Shown here piece after piece: positions 35,223 through 45,198 of a stretch of 47,292 nucleotides of DNA; position 1 is the first letter of the stretch; the number at the start of each line of letters is the position of its first letter. The position numbers and the translations under genes are program-made. The DNA comes from Pirellulaceae bacterium. GTDB lineage: Bacteria > Planctomycetota > Planctomycetia > Pirellulales > Pirellulaceae. The notes under the pieces are model-generated. The model had not been told where the DNA came from. It made no database searches and saw only the letters and a program-made list of their open reading frames with translations. Location of the stretch: the NCBI GenBank assembly GCA_024102795.1, contig JAGFJK010000122.1:1-47292 (forward strand). The letters run 5' to 3'.

Positions 35223-35296
35223 GCCGCGTGCTGGCATGCGGCGAGCCTGCCCCCGACTCCCCGTCCCCTTGTCCCGCAGTCGCCTTGCCTGCTTCT

Positions 35297-36274
35297 CTAC
35301 CGCACCAGGTCGGGAAAGTCCGTGAACAGACCGTCGACGCCGGCTTGTTCCACGAACATCTTCACGCACTGCTCGAAGCTGCTGGCGTAGGCGGGCAGCT
35401 CGTCCCGCCGAAACGTGTAGGGGTGAACGAACAGCCCCCGTTCGTGGGCCAACCGCACGAGGTCGGTTACCTCGGCCCGGCCCTGCTTGTCGATGCCCGT
35501 GACGACGTGCGGCATCCAGGGGCCGATTCCGTCGGCGTACTCGGCCACGCGGCGCAGCCCTTCGGCCGTACGCATCTGGTCGAAGTCCGCGCCGGCCTCG
35601 CGCCACGTGTTGCTGCCGATCAACTGCACCAGCCGCAGCCGGCAGCCGAGTTGCTCGCGGAGCCGCCGCGTCTCGGCCGGATCGAAACACTGCACGAAGG
35701 CCAGGTGGTCCTTGTTGGTGTAGCCGTGGCGGGCAAGCACGTCGAGCACCAGGCGGCTGAGGTCGTGGCCTTGCTGGCGGTGCCAGGCCGGGGCCTTGAT
35801 TTCGACATACACGCCCACTTGCCGGCCCGTGCTGCGATTCAAACCCTGGATGAGTTGAATCTGCTCGACCAGCGTGGGAATCCGCAGCAGACCCGCCTCA
35901 GCCGGAAAGCGTTGCGGAAACACGGCCCGGCCCGTACGAGGATCGACGCGTTCGTGGACAGCCAGCCGTTTGAGTTCCGCCAGGTCGAAGTCGATGGCAT
36001 AGTACCGGTTGTCCTGCCGGCGGCGTTCGGGGAACACGCGCGCCACGTCGGTCACCGCATCGAGATGGATATCGTGCAGCACGATCGGGACCGCGTCGCG
36101 GGACAGCACCACATCCTGTTCAATGAAGTCCGCCCCCAGCGCGTGGGCCATCGCCACGGCCGGCAACGTATGTTCGGGAAGATAACCGCTGGCGCCGCGG
36201 TGAGCGATCACCAGCGGTCTGGCGGCCTGGCCAGGACCAGCCAACAGGACTCCCATCGCAAGGACCACCAGCAT
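35297..36274 (-). CDS. Exported glycerophosphodiester phosphodiesterase
   Basis: The protein has 325 residues from ATG at 36274, with a signal peptide ending near GPGQAA. The GDPD signature is present: IAHRGASGYLPEHTLPA (H25, R26, E34), ADFIEQDVVLSRD (E52, D54) and VLHD (H67). Later blocks include YVEIKAP (a metal-binding Glu) and GLFTDFPD at the end. It hydrolyses glycerophosphodiesters to glycerol-3-phosphate and an alcohol, probably in the periplasm, as GlpQ does. It begins 22 bp after the peroxidase gene stop and is likely in the same transcript. Confidence 0.93.
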   Translation of the reverse strand: MLVVLAMGVLLAGPGQAARPLVIAHRGASGYLPEHTLPAVAMAHALGADFIEQDVVLSRDAVPIVLHDIHLDAVTDVARVFPERRRQDNRYYAIDFDLAELKRLAVHERVDPRTGRAVFPQRFPAEAGLLRIPTLVEQIQLIQGLNRSTGRQVGVYVEIKAPAWHRQQGHDLSRLVLDVLARHGYTNKDHLAFVQCFDPAETRRLREQLGCRLRLVQLIGSNTWREAGADFDQMRTAEGLRRVAEYADGIGPWMPHVVTGIDKQGRAEVTDLVRLAHERGLFVHPYTFRRDELPAYASSFEQCVKMFVEQAGVDGLFTDFPDLVR

Positions 36275-36296
36275 TTGAGCCAACCTGCCGTTTCTG

Positions 36297-37352
36297 CTAC
36301 AGCGATTTGAGGAAGGCGACCAGCGCGTCGATGTCGGAGAAGCTCTGGTCGACCAGCGGTTCGATGTCCAGTGGCAACCCGGCCGGGCCGCGCGACGGGA
36401 CGTCGCGGTAATAGAACTGCACAACGTCGTACAATGTGGCCAACGAGCCGTCGTGCATGTACGGGCCCGTCCGCTCCACGCCGCGCAGCGACGGCGTGCG
36501 GAACTTGTACCGGTCCTCGAGCTGGCCCGTCACCGAGCCTCGTCCCAGGTCGTCCCGTCCCACGCCCAGCCGGTAGAACTTGCCATCGCTGAGCAGCGGC
36601 CCATGATGGCAACGAATGCAACCGGCCGAGCCCATGAACAGTTCGAGTCCCTGGCGGGCCTGGGCCGACAGCGCGTCCTTTTCACCCGCCAGGTAGCGAT
36701 CCAGCGGCGAGTTGCTCGTGACGAGCGTCCGCTGAAAGGCGGCCAGCGCTCGAGCGACATCCTGCGAATTCACGGAGCGGCCAAACACGCGCGGAAACTG
36801 TCGCTGGTATTCCGGCACGGCAGCCAGCTCCTCGATCAGCTCGTCCAGATCCTGGTTCATCTCGTCCGCTGCCTGGATCGGTCCCAGCGCCTGCTCTTCC
36901 AGGCTGCCCGCGCGACCATCCCAGAACAGGCTGCTGTGCCAGCCGGCGTTCAGCACCGTGGGAGTGTTCCGCGACAAAGGACGGCCCGACGCGCCCATCG
37001 AACGGGCCAGGCCATCGGCATACGACCGCTCCGGCAAATGGCACGTCGCGCAACGGATCGAGTTGTCGCCGGACAACCGCGGGTCGAAGAACAACTGCCT
37101 GCCCAGCTCCACCTTGGCATCCGTCGTGGGATTGTCGTCGGGAGCCGGCACGTGGTCGGGCAGCCGGGCCAGCTTGGGTCGAGCCGGGGTCTCCCGCCCC
37201 GGCTCGTCGGCGCCTGCCAGATTCAAGACCGCCGGACTCATAACCGCCAGGTTGATGGCCACCAGGCTGGCAGCGAGCCACAGTGGGCCGCGGAATCGCC
37301 GCCTGGCACGGGAGCCGCGGCGCTGGGAGCCTTTGGAAGCGATCGTCTTCAT
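36297..37352 (-). CDS. Dihaem cytochrome c peroxidase / MauG family protein
   Basis: The protein has 351 residues from ATG at 37352. A basic N-terminus and a hydrophobic segment (about 23-47) indicate export. The two c-type haem sites are CATCH (C101-H105) and CIRCH (C245-H249). Other family blocks are ELGRQLFFDPRLSGDNSIRC, PLSRNTPTVLNAG, FWDGRAGSLEEQALGPI and TPSLRGVERTGPYMHDGS. It reduces hydrogen peroxide with electrons from a periplasmic donor, or oxidises protein residues as MauG does. It is divergent from deoC with a 127-bp shared promoter region and upstream of GDPD. Confidence 0.93.
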   Translation of the reverse strand: MKTIASKGSQRRGSRARRRFRGPLWLAASLVAINLAVMSPAVLNLAGADEPGRETPARPKLARLPDHVPAPDDNPTTDAKVELGRQLFFDPRLSGDNSIRCATCHLPERSYADGLARSMGASGRPLSRNTPTVLNAGWHSSLFWDGRAGSLEEQALGPIQAADEMNQDLDELIEELAAVPEYQRQFPRVFGRSVNSQDVARALAAFQRTLVTSNSPLDRYLAGEKDALSAQARQGLELFMGSAGCIRCHHGPLLSDGKFYRLGVGRDDLGRGSVTGQLEDRYKFRTPSLRGVERTGPYMHDGSLATLYDVVQFYYRDVPSRGPAGLPLDIEPLVDQSFSDIDALVAFLKSL

Positions 37353-37479
37353 GCCTGCAAACCCGGTACTTCGCAGCGTGCGCAAATCATCAACCCCTTG
37401 CAATCGGACAATCGCAATCGTACTTTGACTAGCCCCCTGGGACAACTCGCACGGGCTCGCTCTCCTGGCAGGACAGGCA

Positions 37480-38166
37480 ATGAAATTCACTTACACCGAT
37501 ATTGCCAAGATGATTGACCACTCGCTGCTGAATCCCTCGCTGACCGCGGCGGAGCTGGAAGCCGGCTGCCGGCTGGGGGTCGAGTACGATGTGGCCAGCG
37601 TGTGCATCATGCCATATTATCTGGGCCGTTGCGCGGAGCTGTTGCGGGGCAGTACGGTCAAGGCCTCGACGACGATCGGTTTCCCGCACGGCGGGCACAC
37701 GACGGCGATCAAGCGGGCCGAGGCCGAGCGGGCGCTGGCCGACGGCTGCGAGGAACTGGATATGGTGGTCAACATCAGCCAGGTGCTGAGCGGCGAATGG
37801 GACTATGTGCGGCGGGACATCCAGGCCGTGATCGAGGTGGCTCACGCCGCCGGACAGCAGGTCAAGGTGATCTTCGAGAACTGCTACTTGAACGACCAGC
37901 AGAAAATCCGCTTGTGCGAAATCTGCAATGAGCTGCGAGCCGACTGGGTCAAGACATCGACCGGCTACGGCACGGGAGGCGCCACGCACGACGACTTGAA
38001 GCTGATGCGGCGGCACGCGGCCGGCCACGTGCAGGTCAAGGCGGCGGGGGGCGTGCGCGACCTGGATGCGTTGCTGGCCGTCCGCGCGCTGGGCGTTTCG
38101 CGTTGCGGAGCGAGCCGCACGCAGGATATCCTGGACGAATGCCGTCGCCGGCTGGGAAGCGGCTAG
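37480..38166 (+). CDS. deoC: Deoxyribose-phosphate aldolase
   Basis: The protein has 228 residues, normal for short DeoC. The enzyme cleaves 2-deoxyribose-5-phosphate to glyceraldehyde-3-phosphate and acetaldehyde. The Schiff-base lysine is K158 in ADWVKTSTGYGTGGAT. The second lysine is K187 in VQVKAAGGVRD, and the catalytic Asp is D94 in CEELDMVVN. The N-terminus IAKMIDHSLLNPSLT is the usual IDHTLL motif. No other deo gene is nearby. The sulfatase that follows has its own signal peptide and a 62-bp gap. Confidence 0.96.
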   Translation: MKFTYTDIAKMIDHSLLNPSLTAAELEAGCRLGVEYDVASVCIMPYYLGRCAELLRGSTVKASTTIGFPHGGHTTAIKRAEAERALADGCEELDMVVNISQVLSGEWDYVRRDIQAVIEVAHAAGQQVKVIFENCYLNDQQKIRLCEICNELRADWVKTSTGYGTGGATHDDLKLMRRHAAGHVQVKAAGGVRDLDALLAVRALGVSRCGASRTQDILDECRRRLGSG

Positions 38167-38228
38167 AGCCCGCTTCACACCGCTGGTTTTCTCACCCGCC
38201 CGCCGATTCCACCGGAGCACTGGGTTCC

Positions 38229-39893
38229 ATGCGCGCAACACCTTGGCTTGGGGGCAACAGGCTTGTGATCTGGATCGGGACCGTGGTGGCTGGCCTGTCC
38301 GCCGCGCTGCCTTGTATGGCGAAAGCCGACGAGCCGCCGCGGCCCAACATCCTGTTCGCCTTTGCCGACGATTGGGGACGATACGCCAGCGCCTACGCAA
38401 CGGCGGACGGCGACGGCGGAATTAACGACGTGGTGCGCACGCCCAACTTCGACCGCGTGGCCCAGCGCGGCGTGCTGTTCCGCCGGGCCTTCGTCAACGC
38501 GCCCTCCTGCACGCCCTGCCGCAGCTCGCTGCTGTCCGGGCAATACTTCTGGCGCACCGGCCGGGCCGCCATCCTGCAAGGGGCGGTCTGGAACGCCGAA
38601 TTGCCGGCCTGGCCCCTGCTGCTGAACGACTCAGGCTATGCGCTGGGCAAGTCGTGGAAGGTATGGAGCCCCGGCGTGCCGGCCGATGCGCCGTTCGGGG
38701 GCCAGAAGTTCGCCTTCCAATCGGCCGGTTCGAGGATCAACGGTTTCTCGCAGAATGCGACCCAACTGGTGCAGAACGGCGGGACGTTCGAGCAGGCTCG
38801 GGGCGAACTGCTGGATGAAGTGCGGGCCAACTTCCAGGCCTTTCTGGATCAGCGCGAGAAAGGCAAGCCGTTCTGCTACTGGTTCGGACCGACCAACGTG
38901 CATCGCCGCTGGGTCCAGGGTTCGGGCCGGGCGCTGTGGGGCATCGATCCGGATGCCTTGCAGGGCAAACTGCCGCCGTTCCTGCCCGATGTGCCAGAGG
39001 TGCGCGAGGACCTGGCCGATTACCTGGGCGAGATTGCCGCCTTCGACGCCGCGCTGGGAGTGCTGCTGGATCAGTTGCAGAAGAGCTCGTTGCTGGAAAA
39101 CACGCTGGTCGTGGTCAGCGGCGATCATGGTCCCCCCGGCTTCCCGCACGGCAAGTGCAACCTGTACGACTTCGGCACCGCCGTCAGCCTGGCGATCGCC
39201 GGTCCGGGCGTGGTGGGCGGCCGCGTGGTGGACGATCTGGTCAGCCTGCCCGACCTGGCTCCCACGTTTCTGGAGGCGGGAAGAACGGCCGTGCCGGAAT
39301 CGATGACGGCCCGCAGTCTCTGGCCCGTGCTCAAATCCGACCGCCAGGGACTGGTGGACCCGCAACGCACCTGGGTGCTGACCGGGCGCGAACGGCACGT
39401 CGCGGCCGCTCGAGCCGGGAACCTGCCGTATCCGCAGCGGGCGATCCGCACGCCCGATTACCTGTTCATCATGAATTTCCAGCCAGACCGCTATCCGCTG
39501 GGTGACCCGTACCGTCTGGACGGCGACAATCCGCCGACCGCCAAGGAGCTGACCGAAAACACGTTCGTCACGTTGCCCGACGAAGATGCGGGCCCGACCA
39601 AGGCCTGGCTGGTCGAACACCGCCACGATCCTCAGTGGCGGCCCTACTTCGAGCGGGCTTACGGGCGGCGGCCGCGGGAACAACTGTTCGATCTGAAAAC
39701 GGATCCGTACCAGATGCGGAACGTGGCGGACAAGCCGGCGTATGCGGTGGTCGCCGCCGAGCTTCGCGCGCGGCTGCTGGCGGAACTGCAAAGCAGCGGC
39801 GATCCACGGCTGGTGAACGACGGCCAGTTCTTCGAAACGCCTCCCCTGGCCGGCCCGATTCCCGACGACGCTCAGCCTCCCCGCCGACGCTGA
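38229..39893 (+). CDS. Exported formylglycine-dependent sulfatase (S1 family)
   Basis: The protein has 554 residues from ATG at 38229, followed by a signal peptide ending near AKADE. The frame upstream to 38103 overlaps deoC and is rejected. Metal-binding Asp residues lie in RPNILFAFADDWG. The formylglycine motif is CTPCR (C94) within APSCTPCRSSLLSG. This keeps the CxPxR core but has Cys where Ser or Ala is usual. VVVSGDHGPPG supplies the other metal ligands, and RPREQLFDLKTDPYQMRNVAD is the common C-terminal block. It hydrolyses a sulfate ester, probably on a marine-type polysaccharide, outside the cytoplasm. It needs a formylglycine-generating enzyme encoded elsewhere. Confidence 0.93.
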   Translation: MRATPWLGGNRLVIWIGTVVAGLSAALPCMAKADEPPRPNILFAFADDWGRYASAYATADGDGGINDVVRTPNFDRVAQRGVLFRRAFVNAPSCTPCRSSLLSGQYFWRTGRAAILQGAVWNAELPAWPLLLNDSGYALGKSWKVWSPGVPADAPFGGQKFAFQSAGSRINGFSQNATQLVQNGGTFEQARGELLDEVRANFQAFLDQREKGKPFCYWFGPTNVHRRWVQGSGRALWGIDPDALQGKLPPFLPDVPEVREDLADYLGEIAAFDAALGVLLDQLQKSSLLENTLVVVSGDHGPPGFPHGKCNLYDFGTAVSLAIAGPGVVGGRVVDDLVSLPDLAPTFLEAGRTAVPESMTARSLWPVLKSDRQGLVDPQRTWVLTGRERHVAAARAGNLPYPQRAIRTPDYLFIMNFQPDRYPLGDPYRLDGDNPPTAKELTENTFVTLPDEDAGPTKAWLVEHRHDPQWRPYFERAYGRRPREQLFDLKTDPYQMRNVADKPAYAVVAAELRARLLAELQSSGDPRLVNDGQFFETPPLAGPIPDDAQPPRRR

Positions 39894-39967
39894 ACAAGCC
39901 CAGGCCGAGTTCCTTTGCACACCGACCAAGGCGGCCGCCAGGCTCAGCCGTTCCGGCGCCGCGCAAC

Positions 39968-40516
39968 CTACGCGAACAATTCGACGAGCTTCATCCGCCA
40001 ACCGGGAACCACATCATCCACGGACAGCTCGGCCGTTTCGTCCAGCAGCACGATATCCCGTGGCGAACGGCAGATCTGCACGGTGCGGTTATCGGGGTCC
40101 GCGATCAACACGACCCGCACGCCATGTCGAATCCAGCTCCACGACTTTTCCTCGACCTCCGAATACCGATCGCTGGGCGAAATCACCTCGGCCACCAGGT
40201 CGGGCGCCAGAGGCAGGAAGCCTCGCAGGTCGTTGAGTGACTGGAGCCGGTCCTGGCGCACGAACGCCACATCGGGCGCGCGGACGGTGTCGGGCTGGCG
40301 CGCGAGCAGGAAACCGGTTTCCGCGGCGAAGACGGTTCCCAGCCCCAGGGGTTCCACGTGGTTTCCCAGGGAACGCCCCAGGCGGTGAGCGATCTGGCCG
40401 TGCCGGCCTCCCGAAGGTGACATCATCCGCACGACTCCTGCCACCAGTTCGCGACGCTGCCCCGTCTCGGACAGCGCCACCAGTTGTTCGGCGGTGATCT
40501 GGCTGGAATCCGGCAT
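39968..40516 (-). CDS. Uma2-family (DUF820) putative nuclease
   Basis: The protein has 182 residues from ATG at 40516 (MPDSSQITAEQL). The longer frame to 40711 overlaps glgC and is rejected. Family blocks are the N-terminal GQRRELVAGVVRMMSPSGGRHGQIA, PDTVRAPDVAFV and PDLVAEVISPSDRYSEVEEKSWSWIRHGVRVVLIADP. The D and ExI residues form a PD-(D/E)XK-type core. Uma2 proteins are abundant in planctomycetes and cyanobacteria, and their substrate is unknown. It lies 82 bp downstream of glgC on the same strand. Confidence 0.9.
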   Translation of the reverse strand: MPDSSQITAEQLVALSETGQRRELVAGVVRMMSPSGGRHGQIAHRLGRSLGNHVEPLGLGTVFAAETGFLLARQPDTVRAPDVAFVRQDRLQSLNDLRGFLPLAPDLVAEVISPSDRYSEVEEKSWSWIRHGVRVVLIADPDNRTVQICRSPRDIVLLDETAELSVDDVVPGWRMKLVELFA

Positions 40517-40598
40517 GCGATGCCTGGCGACTGTGCGGCGTTTGGGCAGAGCAAGTTCTGCAATTCCGCATATTGTAGCGATTCCCAGGTGGCGGCAA

Positions 40599-41897
40599 CT
40601 ACTGCTGCAGGCGCCAACCGTCGGGCAGAGCGGCGTCCTTGACGACAATCGGAATCTGGTCGCGGACCAGGCAGTCGGCCGAGTCGGGGTTCTGCGTCTC
40701 GACGCGCGCATCGTTCACGACCCGCACCCGGCGGCCCAGGCGACAGTTCTTGTCCAGAATCGCCCCTTCCACATGGCAACCGGGTCCGATGCCGACCGGG
40801 GGCCGGCCCAAGCGTTCGTTTTCCCGCCGCTGTTCCTCTGATTCGTAGTAGTCGGCACCCATGACGATCGAGTTGCGGACGACCGCGCCGGAACCAATCA
40901 CGCACCGCACGCCGATGATGCTGTTTTGAATCACGGCGTTTTCGGCAATCCGGCAGCCGTCGGCGATCAGGCTGCGGCGCACGTCCGCACCTCCGATCAT
41001 CGTCGGGGGCAGAAAGCGAGCGCGGGAGTACATCGGCGCGCCGGGCGCCATGAACTGGAACGGCGGTTCGGGCTGCAGCAGGCTCAGGTTGGCCTCGTAG
41101 AAAGCCCGGATCGTGCCGATATCCTCCCAGTAGCCGTCGAACAGGTGCACTTGCACGTGGCGGCTGCGAATGGCGGCCGGAAAGACTTCCCGCCCAAAGT
41201 CGGCGTAGGTCGTCTTGGTCAGGACGTCGACCAGCGTGTCCCGGTTGAACAGGTAGATGCCCATGTTGGCCAGGCACTCGCGACCCTGGCTGGGCACCCC
41301 GCGGGCGTCGAACCAGGCCGGCTCCATCCGCACCATGTTGATCTCGTCGTCGGTCGTCGGCTTTTCCAGGAACCCGACCACGCGCCCCGATTCATCCAGC
41401 CGCATCAGGCCGAAGGAACTGGCGGCCGTGCGGTCGATGGGCAACGCGGCGATCGTGGCGTGAGCGCCCGATTCGACATGCGTCCGCATCATGTCGCGGT
41501 AGTCCATGCGGTACAACTGGTCGCCCGACAGGATCAGCACGTACTTGATGCCGGGTTGCTCAATGTACCGCAGGTTCTTCCGCACGGCGTCGGCCGTTCC
41601 CTGGTACCAGTCGGTGCCCGCCTCGTCGGTCTGCTGCGCGGCCAGCAGCTCGACGAAACCGCCGCTGAAGGCGTCGAAGCGATACGTCTGGCGAATGTGC
41701 CGGTGCAGGCTGACCGAAAGGAACTGCGTCAGCACGTAGACGCGGTTCAAACCGCTGTTGATGCAGTTCGACAGCGGGATGTCGATCAGCCGGTACTTGG
41801 CCGCCAGGGGGACCGCCGGTTTGGCCCGGTACTTGGTCAGCGGGAACAGCCGCGTGCCGCGCCCGCCGCCCAGCACCAGCGTCATGACATCGTGCAT
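40599..41897 (-). CDS. glgC: Glucose-1-phosphate adenylyltransferase
   Basis: The protein has 432 residues from ATG at 41897 ([21 protein letters not shown]). The frame continues upstream to 43262, but that part is a shadow of leuS. The enzyme makes ADP-glucose from glucose-1-phosphate and ATP for glycogen synthesis. The nucleotidyltransferase signature [41 protein letters not shown] and FLEKP are present. A left-handed beta-helix C-terminus follows ([31 protein letters not shown]). The sequence is of the plant/cyanobacterial-like length. No other glg gene is in the window. Confidence 0.96.
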   Translation of the reverse strand: MHDVMTLVLGGGRGTRLFPLTKYRAKPAVPLAAKYRLIDIPLSNCINSGLNRVYVLTQFLSVSLHRHIRQTYRFDAFSGGFVELLAAQQTDEAGTDWYQGTADAVRKNLRYIEQPGIKYVLILSGDQLYRMDYRDMMRTHVESGAHATIAALPIDRTAASSFGLMRLDESGRVVGFLEKPTTDDEINMVRMEPAWFDARGVPSQGRECLANMGIYLFNRDTLVDVLTKTTYADFGREVFPAAIRSRHVQVHLFDGYWEDIGTIRAFYEANLSLLQPEPPFQFMAPGAPMYSRARFLPPTMIGGADVRRSLIADGCRIAENAVIQNSIIGVRCVIGSGAVVRNSIVMGADYYESEEQRRENERLGRPPVGIGPGCHVEGAILDKNCRLGRRVRVVNDARVETQNPDSADCLVRDQIPIVVKDAALPDGWRLQQ

Positions 41898-41997
41898 GGT
41901 GAGTGTCTCCGAGAGTCCGCCAGGTGTTTTCCCGGCATCGCCCTTCGCTCGGCAGAAGCGGCGGACCGGGCGGTACGGGTTGTCCGAAGTAAGAAAA

Positions 41998-42105
41998 CTA
42001 TCCTTCCTCGCTACTTTCGCGGAGCGAAAGGCGACTATCCTCGCGACTTTCGCGGAGCGAAAGGCGACTATCCTCGCTACTTTCGCGGAGCGAAAGGCGA
42101 CTATC
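41998..42105. repeat. Tandem 33-bp repeat array with CTTTCGCGGAGCGAAAG palindromes
   Basis: Three perfect 17-bp palindromes lie at 42014-42030, 42047-42063 and 42080-42096, exactly 33 bp apart. They are embedded in near-identical units ending GGCGACTATC. The array fills much of the space between the glgC start and the leuS stop (minus strand), and its last unit abuts the leuS stop codon. Each palindrome can fold into a 7-bp stem with a 3-nt loop. The units are direct tandem repeats without spacers, so this is not CRISPR. Confidence 0.88.
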
Positions 42106-44953
42106 AGTTGGAATCCTGGCGGGTGACGAAGTTGACCAGCCGGTTCGGCACGACGACCACCTTGACCAACTGCTTGCCGGCCAGCAGTTCGGCCACCTTT
42201 GCGTCGGCTCGCGCGGCCGCTTCCAACTGTTCCCGGTCCAGGTCGGCCGGGACCTGGATGCGGTGCCGCAGCTTGCCCTGGAACTGGACCGGCACTTCGA
42301 TCGTCTCGTCCCGCGTCCACCGCTCGTCGCACTCCGGCCACCGCTCGTAGGCCAGCGTCTGGTCGTGTCCGAGCAACTGCCACAGCTCCTCGCCCAGGTG
42401 CGGCGCGTAGGGCGACAGCAGCAGCACGAACGACTCCAGCACCGACTGGGGACGCACCGGTTGCCGGGTGAAGAAGTTGACGAACTCCATCATCCGGGCG
42501 ATGGCCGTGTTGAATTCCAAGGCCGCCGTGTCGCGGGTCACCGCCTGAATGGTCTTGTGCAGGACGCGGAGCTGTTCGTCGGTCGGCGGGACGTCCTCTA
42601 CGGCTGCGTTCAGCTCCAGCGCTTCGGTCTTGTCGTCCGCGACCAGGCGCCAGGCCCGCTCCAGGAAGTTGCGCACCCCGTTGACCCCCGCCATGCTCCA
42701 GGGCTTGGTCGCCTCCAGCGGTCCCATGAACATCTCGTACAACCGCAGCGAGTCCGCGCCATAGTCCCGCACCACCTCGTCCGGATTGATCACGTTGCCG
42801 CGACTCTTGGACATCTTGTAGGCCCGGCTCTCGATGCGGATCTCCGGATGGTCGGCCAGCACAAAGCTGTCGCCCTGCTTGCTGACCTGCTCGGCGCCCA
42901 GCTTGACCTCGTTCAGCACCATGCCCGTCTGCCGCTCGACCCAGCCGCTTTCCTGACCGCGGACCACGCGCCCCGCGTCGACCCACTGGCCTTGCGCATC
43001 CTGGTAGCCCGTGTACTCCATCTCGCCCAGAATCATGCCCTGATTGACCAGCCGCTGGAACGGCTCCCGGGTCGAGACATAACCGCGGTCGAAGAGCACC
43101 TTGTGCCAGAAGCGGGCGTACAGCAGGTGCAGCACGGCATGTTCCGCGCCGCCCACGTACAGGTCGACCGGCATCCAGGCCCGTTCCTTCTCGCGGTCCA
43201 CAAACGCCTGGTCGTTTCCCGGATCGATGAACCGCAGATAGTACCAGCACGATCCGGCCCACTGCGGCATCGTGTTGGTTTCCCGGCGGTAGCGGATGCC
43301 GTCGAGCACCGGGTGCAACCAGTCATCACCCGCCTTGGCCAGCGGAGGTTCCGGCCGGCCGTGCGGCTTGTAGTCCTCCAGCGGCGGCAGGTCGACCGGC
43401 AGGCTGTCCAGCGGCACGGGCCGCAGCAACCCCGTCGGTTGTCCGTCGGCGTCCAGTTCGTGCAGAATCGGAAACGGTTCACCCCAGAACCGCTGGCGGC
43501 TGAACAGCCAGTCGCGCAGCTTGTAATTGACCGCCTCGCGGCCCAACCCGGCCGTTGCCAGGTCGGTGGCAATCCGGGCCTTGAACTGCTCGGTCGCCAG
43601 ACCGTCGTAGTCCGCCGAGTTTGTGGCCGCACCCTCGCCGGCGAAACAGGCCGTCCCGGCCAGGACCTCCGCCCGCAAATCGCCAGCCGCCGGCCCCGGA
43701 TCGACTACCGCCACGATGCTCAGGTCGAACTGGCGGGCGAATTCAAAGTCGCGGGTGTCGTGCGCGGGAACCGCCATGATCGCCCCCGTGCCGTAGCTGA
43801 CCAGCACGTAGTCGGCGATCCAGATCGGGACCGGCTGGCCGTTGACCGGGTTGATCGCAAATGAGCCGGTGAACACGCCGGTCTTCGCCTTGGACAGATC
43901 GGTTCGCTCCAGGTCGCTCTTGCTGGCGGCCCGCTGGCGATACTGGTCGACCGCGGCCCGCTGAGCGTCCGTGGTCAGCCGGTCGACGAACGGATGCTCC
44001 GGCGCGATCACCATGTAGGTGGCGCCGAACAGCGTATCGGGGCGGGTCGTGTAGATCCGCAGCACGTCGTCGCCCGGTTGCCGCGGGAAACCGCTGGCTC
44101 GCCGCTGCCGCTGCCACGGTTCGAACTGTTCCGCCGCGCCCAGAAAGAAATCCACCTCGGCCCCCGTGCTGCGGCCGATCCAATCTGTCTGCAGTTTCTT
44201 GATGCCCTCCGACCAGTCCAGGCCGTCCAGGTCCCGCTCCAGCCGGTCGGCGTAAGCCGTGATCCTCAGCATCCATTGCCGCAGCGGGATCCGCTGCACG
44301 GGATGGCCCCCGCGTTCGCTCTTGCCATCCACCACTTCTTCGTTCGCCAGCACCGTTCCCAGGGCCGGACACCAGTTCACCAGGGCGTCGGCCTGGTACG
44401 CCAGGCGATGCTCGTCCTGGTAACGGCGGACGGCGGCGTTGCCTTGCATCGCCACGGAATCGGGAATCGGCAGCTCGGCAATCGGCCGCCCCCGCTGCAG
44501 GCTGGCGTCGTACCAGGTGTCGAACAGGACCAGAAAGATCCACTGCGTCCAGCGGAAGTAGGCCACGTCGGTCGTCGCCAGCTCGCGCTCCCAGTCGTAG
44601 CTGAAGCCCAGCATCTTCAGTTGCCGGCGAAAATTGGCGATGTTCCGTTCGGTCGATTCCCGGGGCGGCGTGTTGGTCTTGATCGCGTGCTCTTCGGCGG
44701 GCAGGCCGAAAGCGTCGAAACCCATCGGGTGCAGGACGCTCCTGCCCCGCATCCTTTCGAACCGGCAGACGATGTCCGTGGCCGTATAGCCCTCGGGGTG
44801 GCCAACATGCAGCCCCTCGCCGCTGGGGTACGGGAACATGTCCAGCACGTATAACTTGGGACCCACCGGCAAGTCAGGTGCCCGGAACGTGCGGTGGCGC
44901 TGCCAATACTGTTGCCACTTGGGTTCGATTTCAGCCGGATTGTAGCGAGGCAT
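42104..44953 (-). CDS. leuS: Leucyl-tRNA synthetase
   Basis: The protein has 949 residues, somewhat longer than the E. coli enzyme (860). It attaches leucine to tRNA-Leu. The class I HIGH motif is HVGH (49-52). KMSKS is intact near residue 711 ([15 protein letters not shown]). The CP1 editing domain is present ([33 protein letters not shown]). The N-terminus [17 protein letters not shown] and the C-terminal RNA-binding part ending [11 protein letters not shown] are typical. ATG at 44953 lies in a 245-bp gap divergent from map. Confidence 0.98.
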   Translation of the reverse strand: MPRYNPAEIEPKWQQYWQRHRTFRAPDLPVGPKLYVLDMFPYPSGEGLHVGHPEGYTATDIVCRFERMRGRSVLHPMGFDAFGLPAEEHAIKTNTPPRESTERNIANFRRQLKMLGFSYDWERELATTDVAYFRWTQWIFLVLFDTWYDASLQRGRPIAELPIPDSVAMQGNAAVRRYQDEHRLAYQADALVNWCPALGTVLANEEVVDGKSERGGHPVQRIPLRQWMLRITAYADRLERDLDGLDWSEGIKKLQTDWIGRSTGAEVDFFLGAAEQFEPWQRQRRASGFPRQPGDDVLRIYTTRPDTLFGATYMVIAPEHPFVDRLTTDAQRAAVDQYRQRAASKSDLERTDLSKAKTGVFTGSFAINPVNGQPVPIWIADYVLVSYGTGAIMAVPAHDTRDFEFARQFDLSIVAVVDPGPAAGDLRAEVLAGTACFAGEGAATNSADYDGLATEQFKARIATDLATAGLGREAVNYKLRDWLFSRQRFWGEPFPILHELDADGQPTGLLRPVPLDSLPVDLPPLEDYKPHGRPEPPLAKAGDDWLHPVLDGIRYRRETNTMPQWAGSCWYYLRFIDPGNDQAFVDREKERAWMPVDLYVGGAEHAVLHLLYARFWHKVLFDRGYVSTREPFQRLVNQGMILGEMEYTGYQDAQGQWVDAGRVVRGQESGWVERQTGMVLNEVKLGAEQVSKQGDSFVLADHPEIRIESRAYKMSKSRGNVINPDEVVRDYGADSLRLYEMFMGPLEATKPWSMAGVNGVRNFLERAWRLVADDKTEALELNAAVEDVPPTDEQLRVLHKTIQAVTRDTAALEFNTAIARMMEFVNFFTRQPVRPQSVLESFVLLLSPYAPHLGEELWQLLGHDQTLAYERWPECDERWTRDETIEVPVQFQGKLRHRIQVPADLDREQLEAAARADAKVAELLAGKQLVKVVVVPNRLVNFVTRQDSN

Positions 44954-45198
44954 GAAGCACTCGGTCTTGTTATGGTACGGACCAGTGAAGCACCCAATTT
45001 AATGCGTTCCGGCTGGACTGACTACCGGACCGGGAATCGGCCGGCATATCCCGACCGCAGTCGGGGTGGTAGACTGGGCGTGCCTTGCCAGTGCAATCGG
45101 CCTGGCCAACGGACGCGGACCGCCCGCCGTCGCTGTGTCCGCTGCCGTACGGCGTTTCCCCAGTGCCCCCCGCTTTCTCCGAGACTTCGCCGCCCGCC

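Noticed and set aside
33423..35690. A 755-codon minus-strand frame
   Set aside because: It is antisense to the anti-sigma and HtrA-like genes, His/Arg-rich, and without signal or domain.
41998..42105. A CRISPR-like array
   Set aside because: The units are identical 33-bp tandem repeats with no variable spacers and no cas genes nearby.
41898..43262. An N-terminal extension of glgC by about 450 codons
   Set aside because: It overlaps leuS on the same strand in another frame, and the GlgC N-terminal signature starts at 41897.
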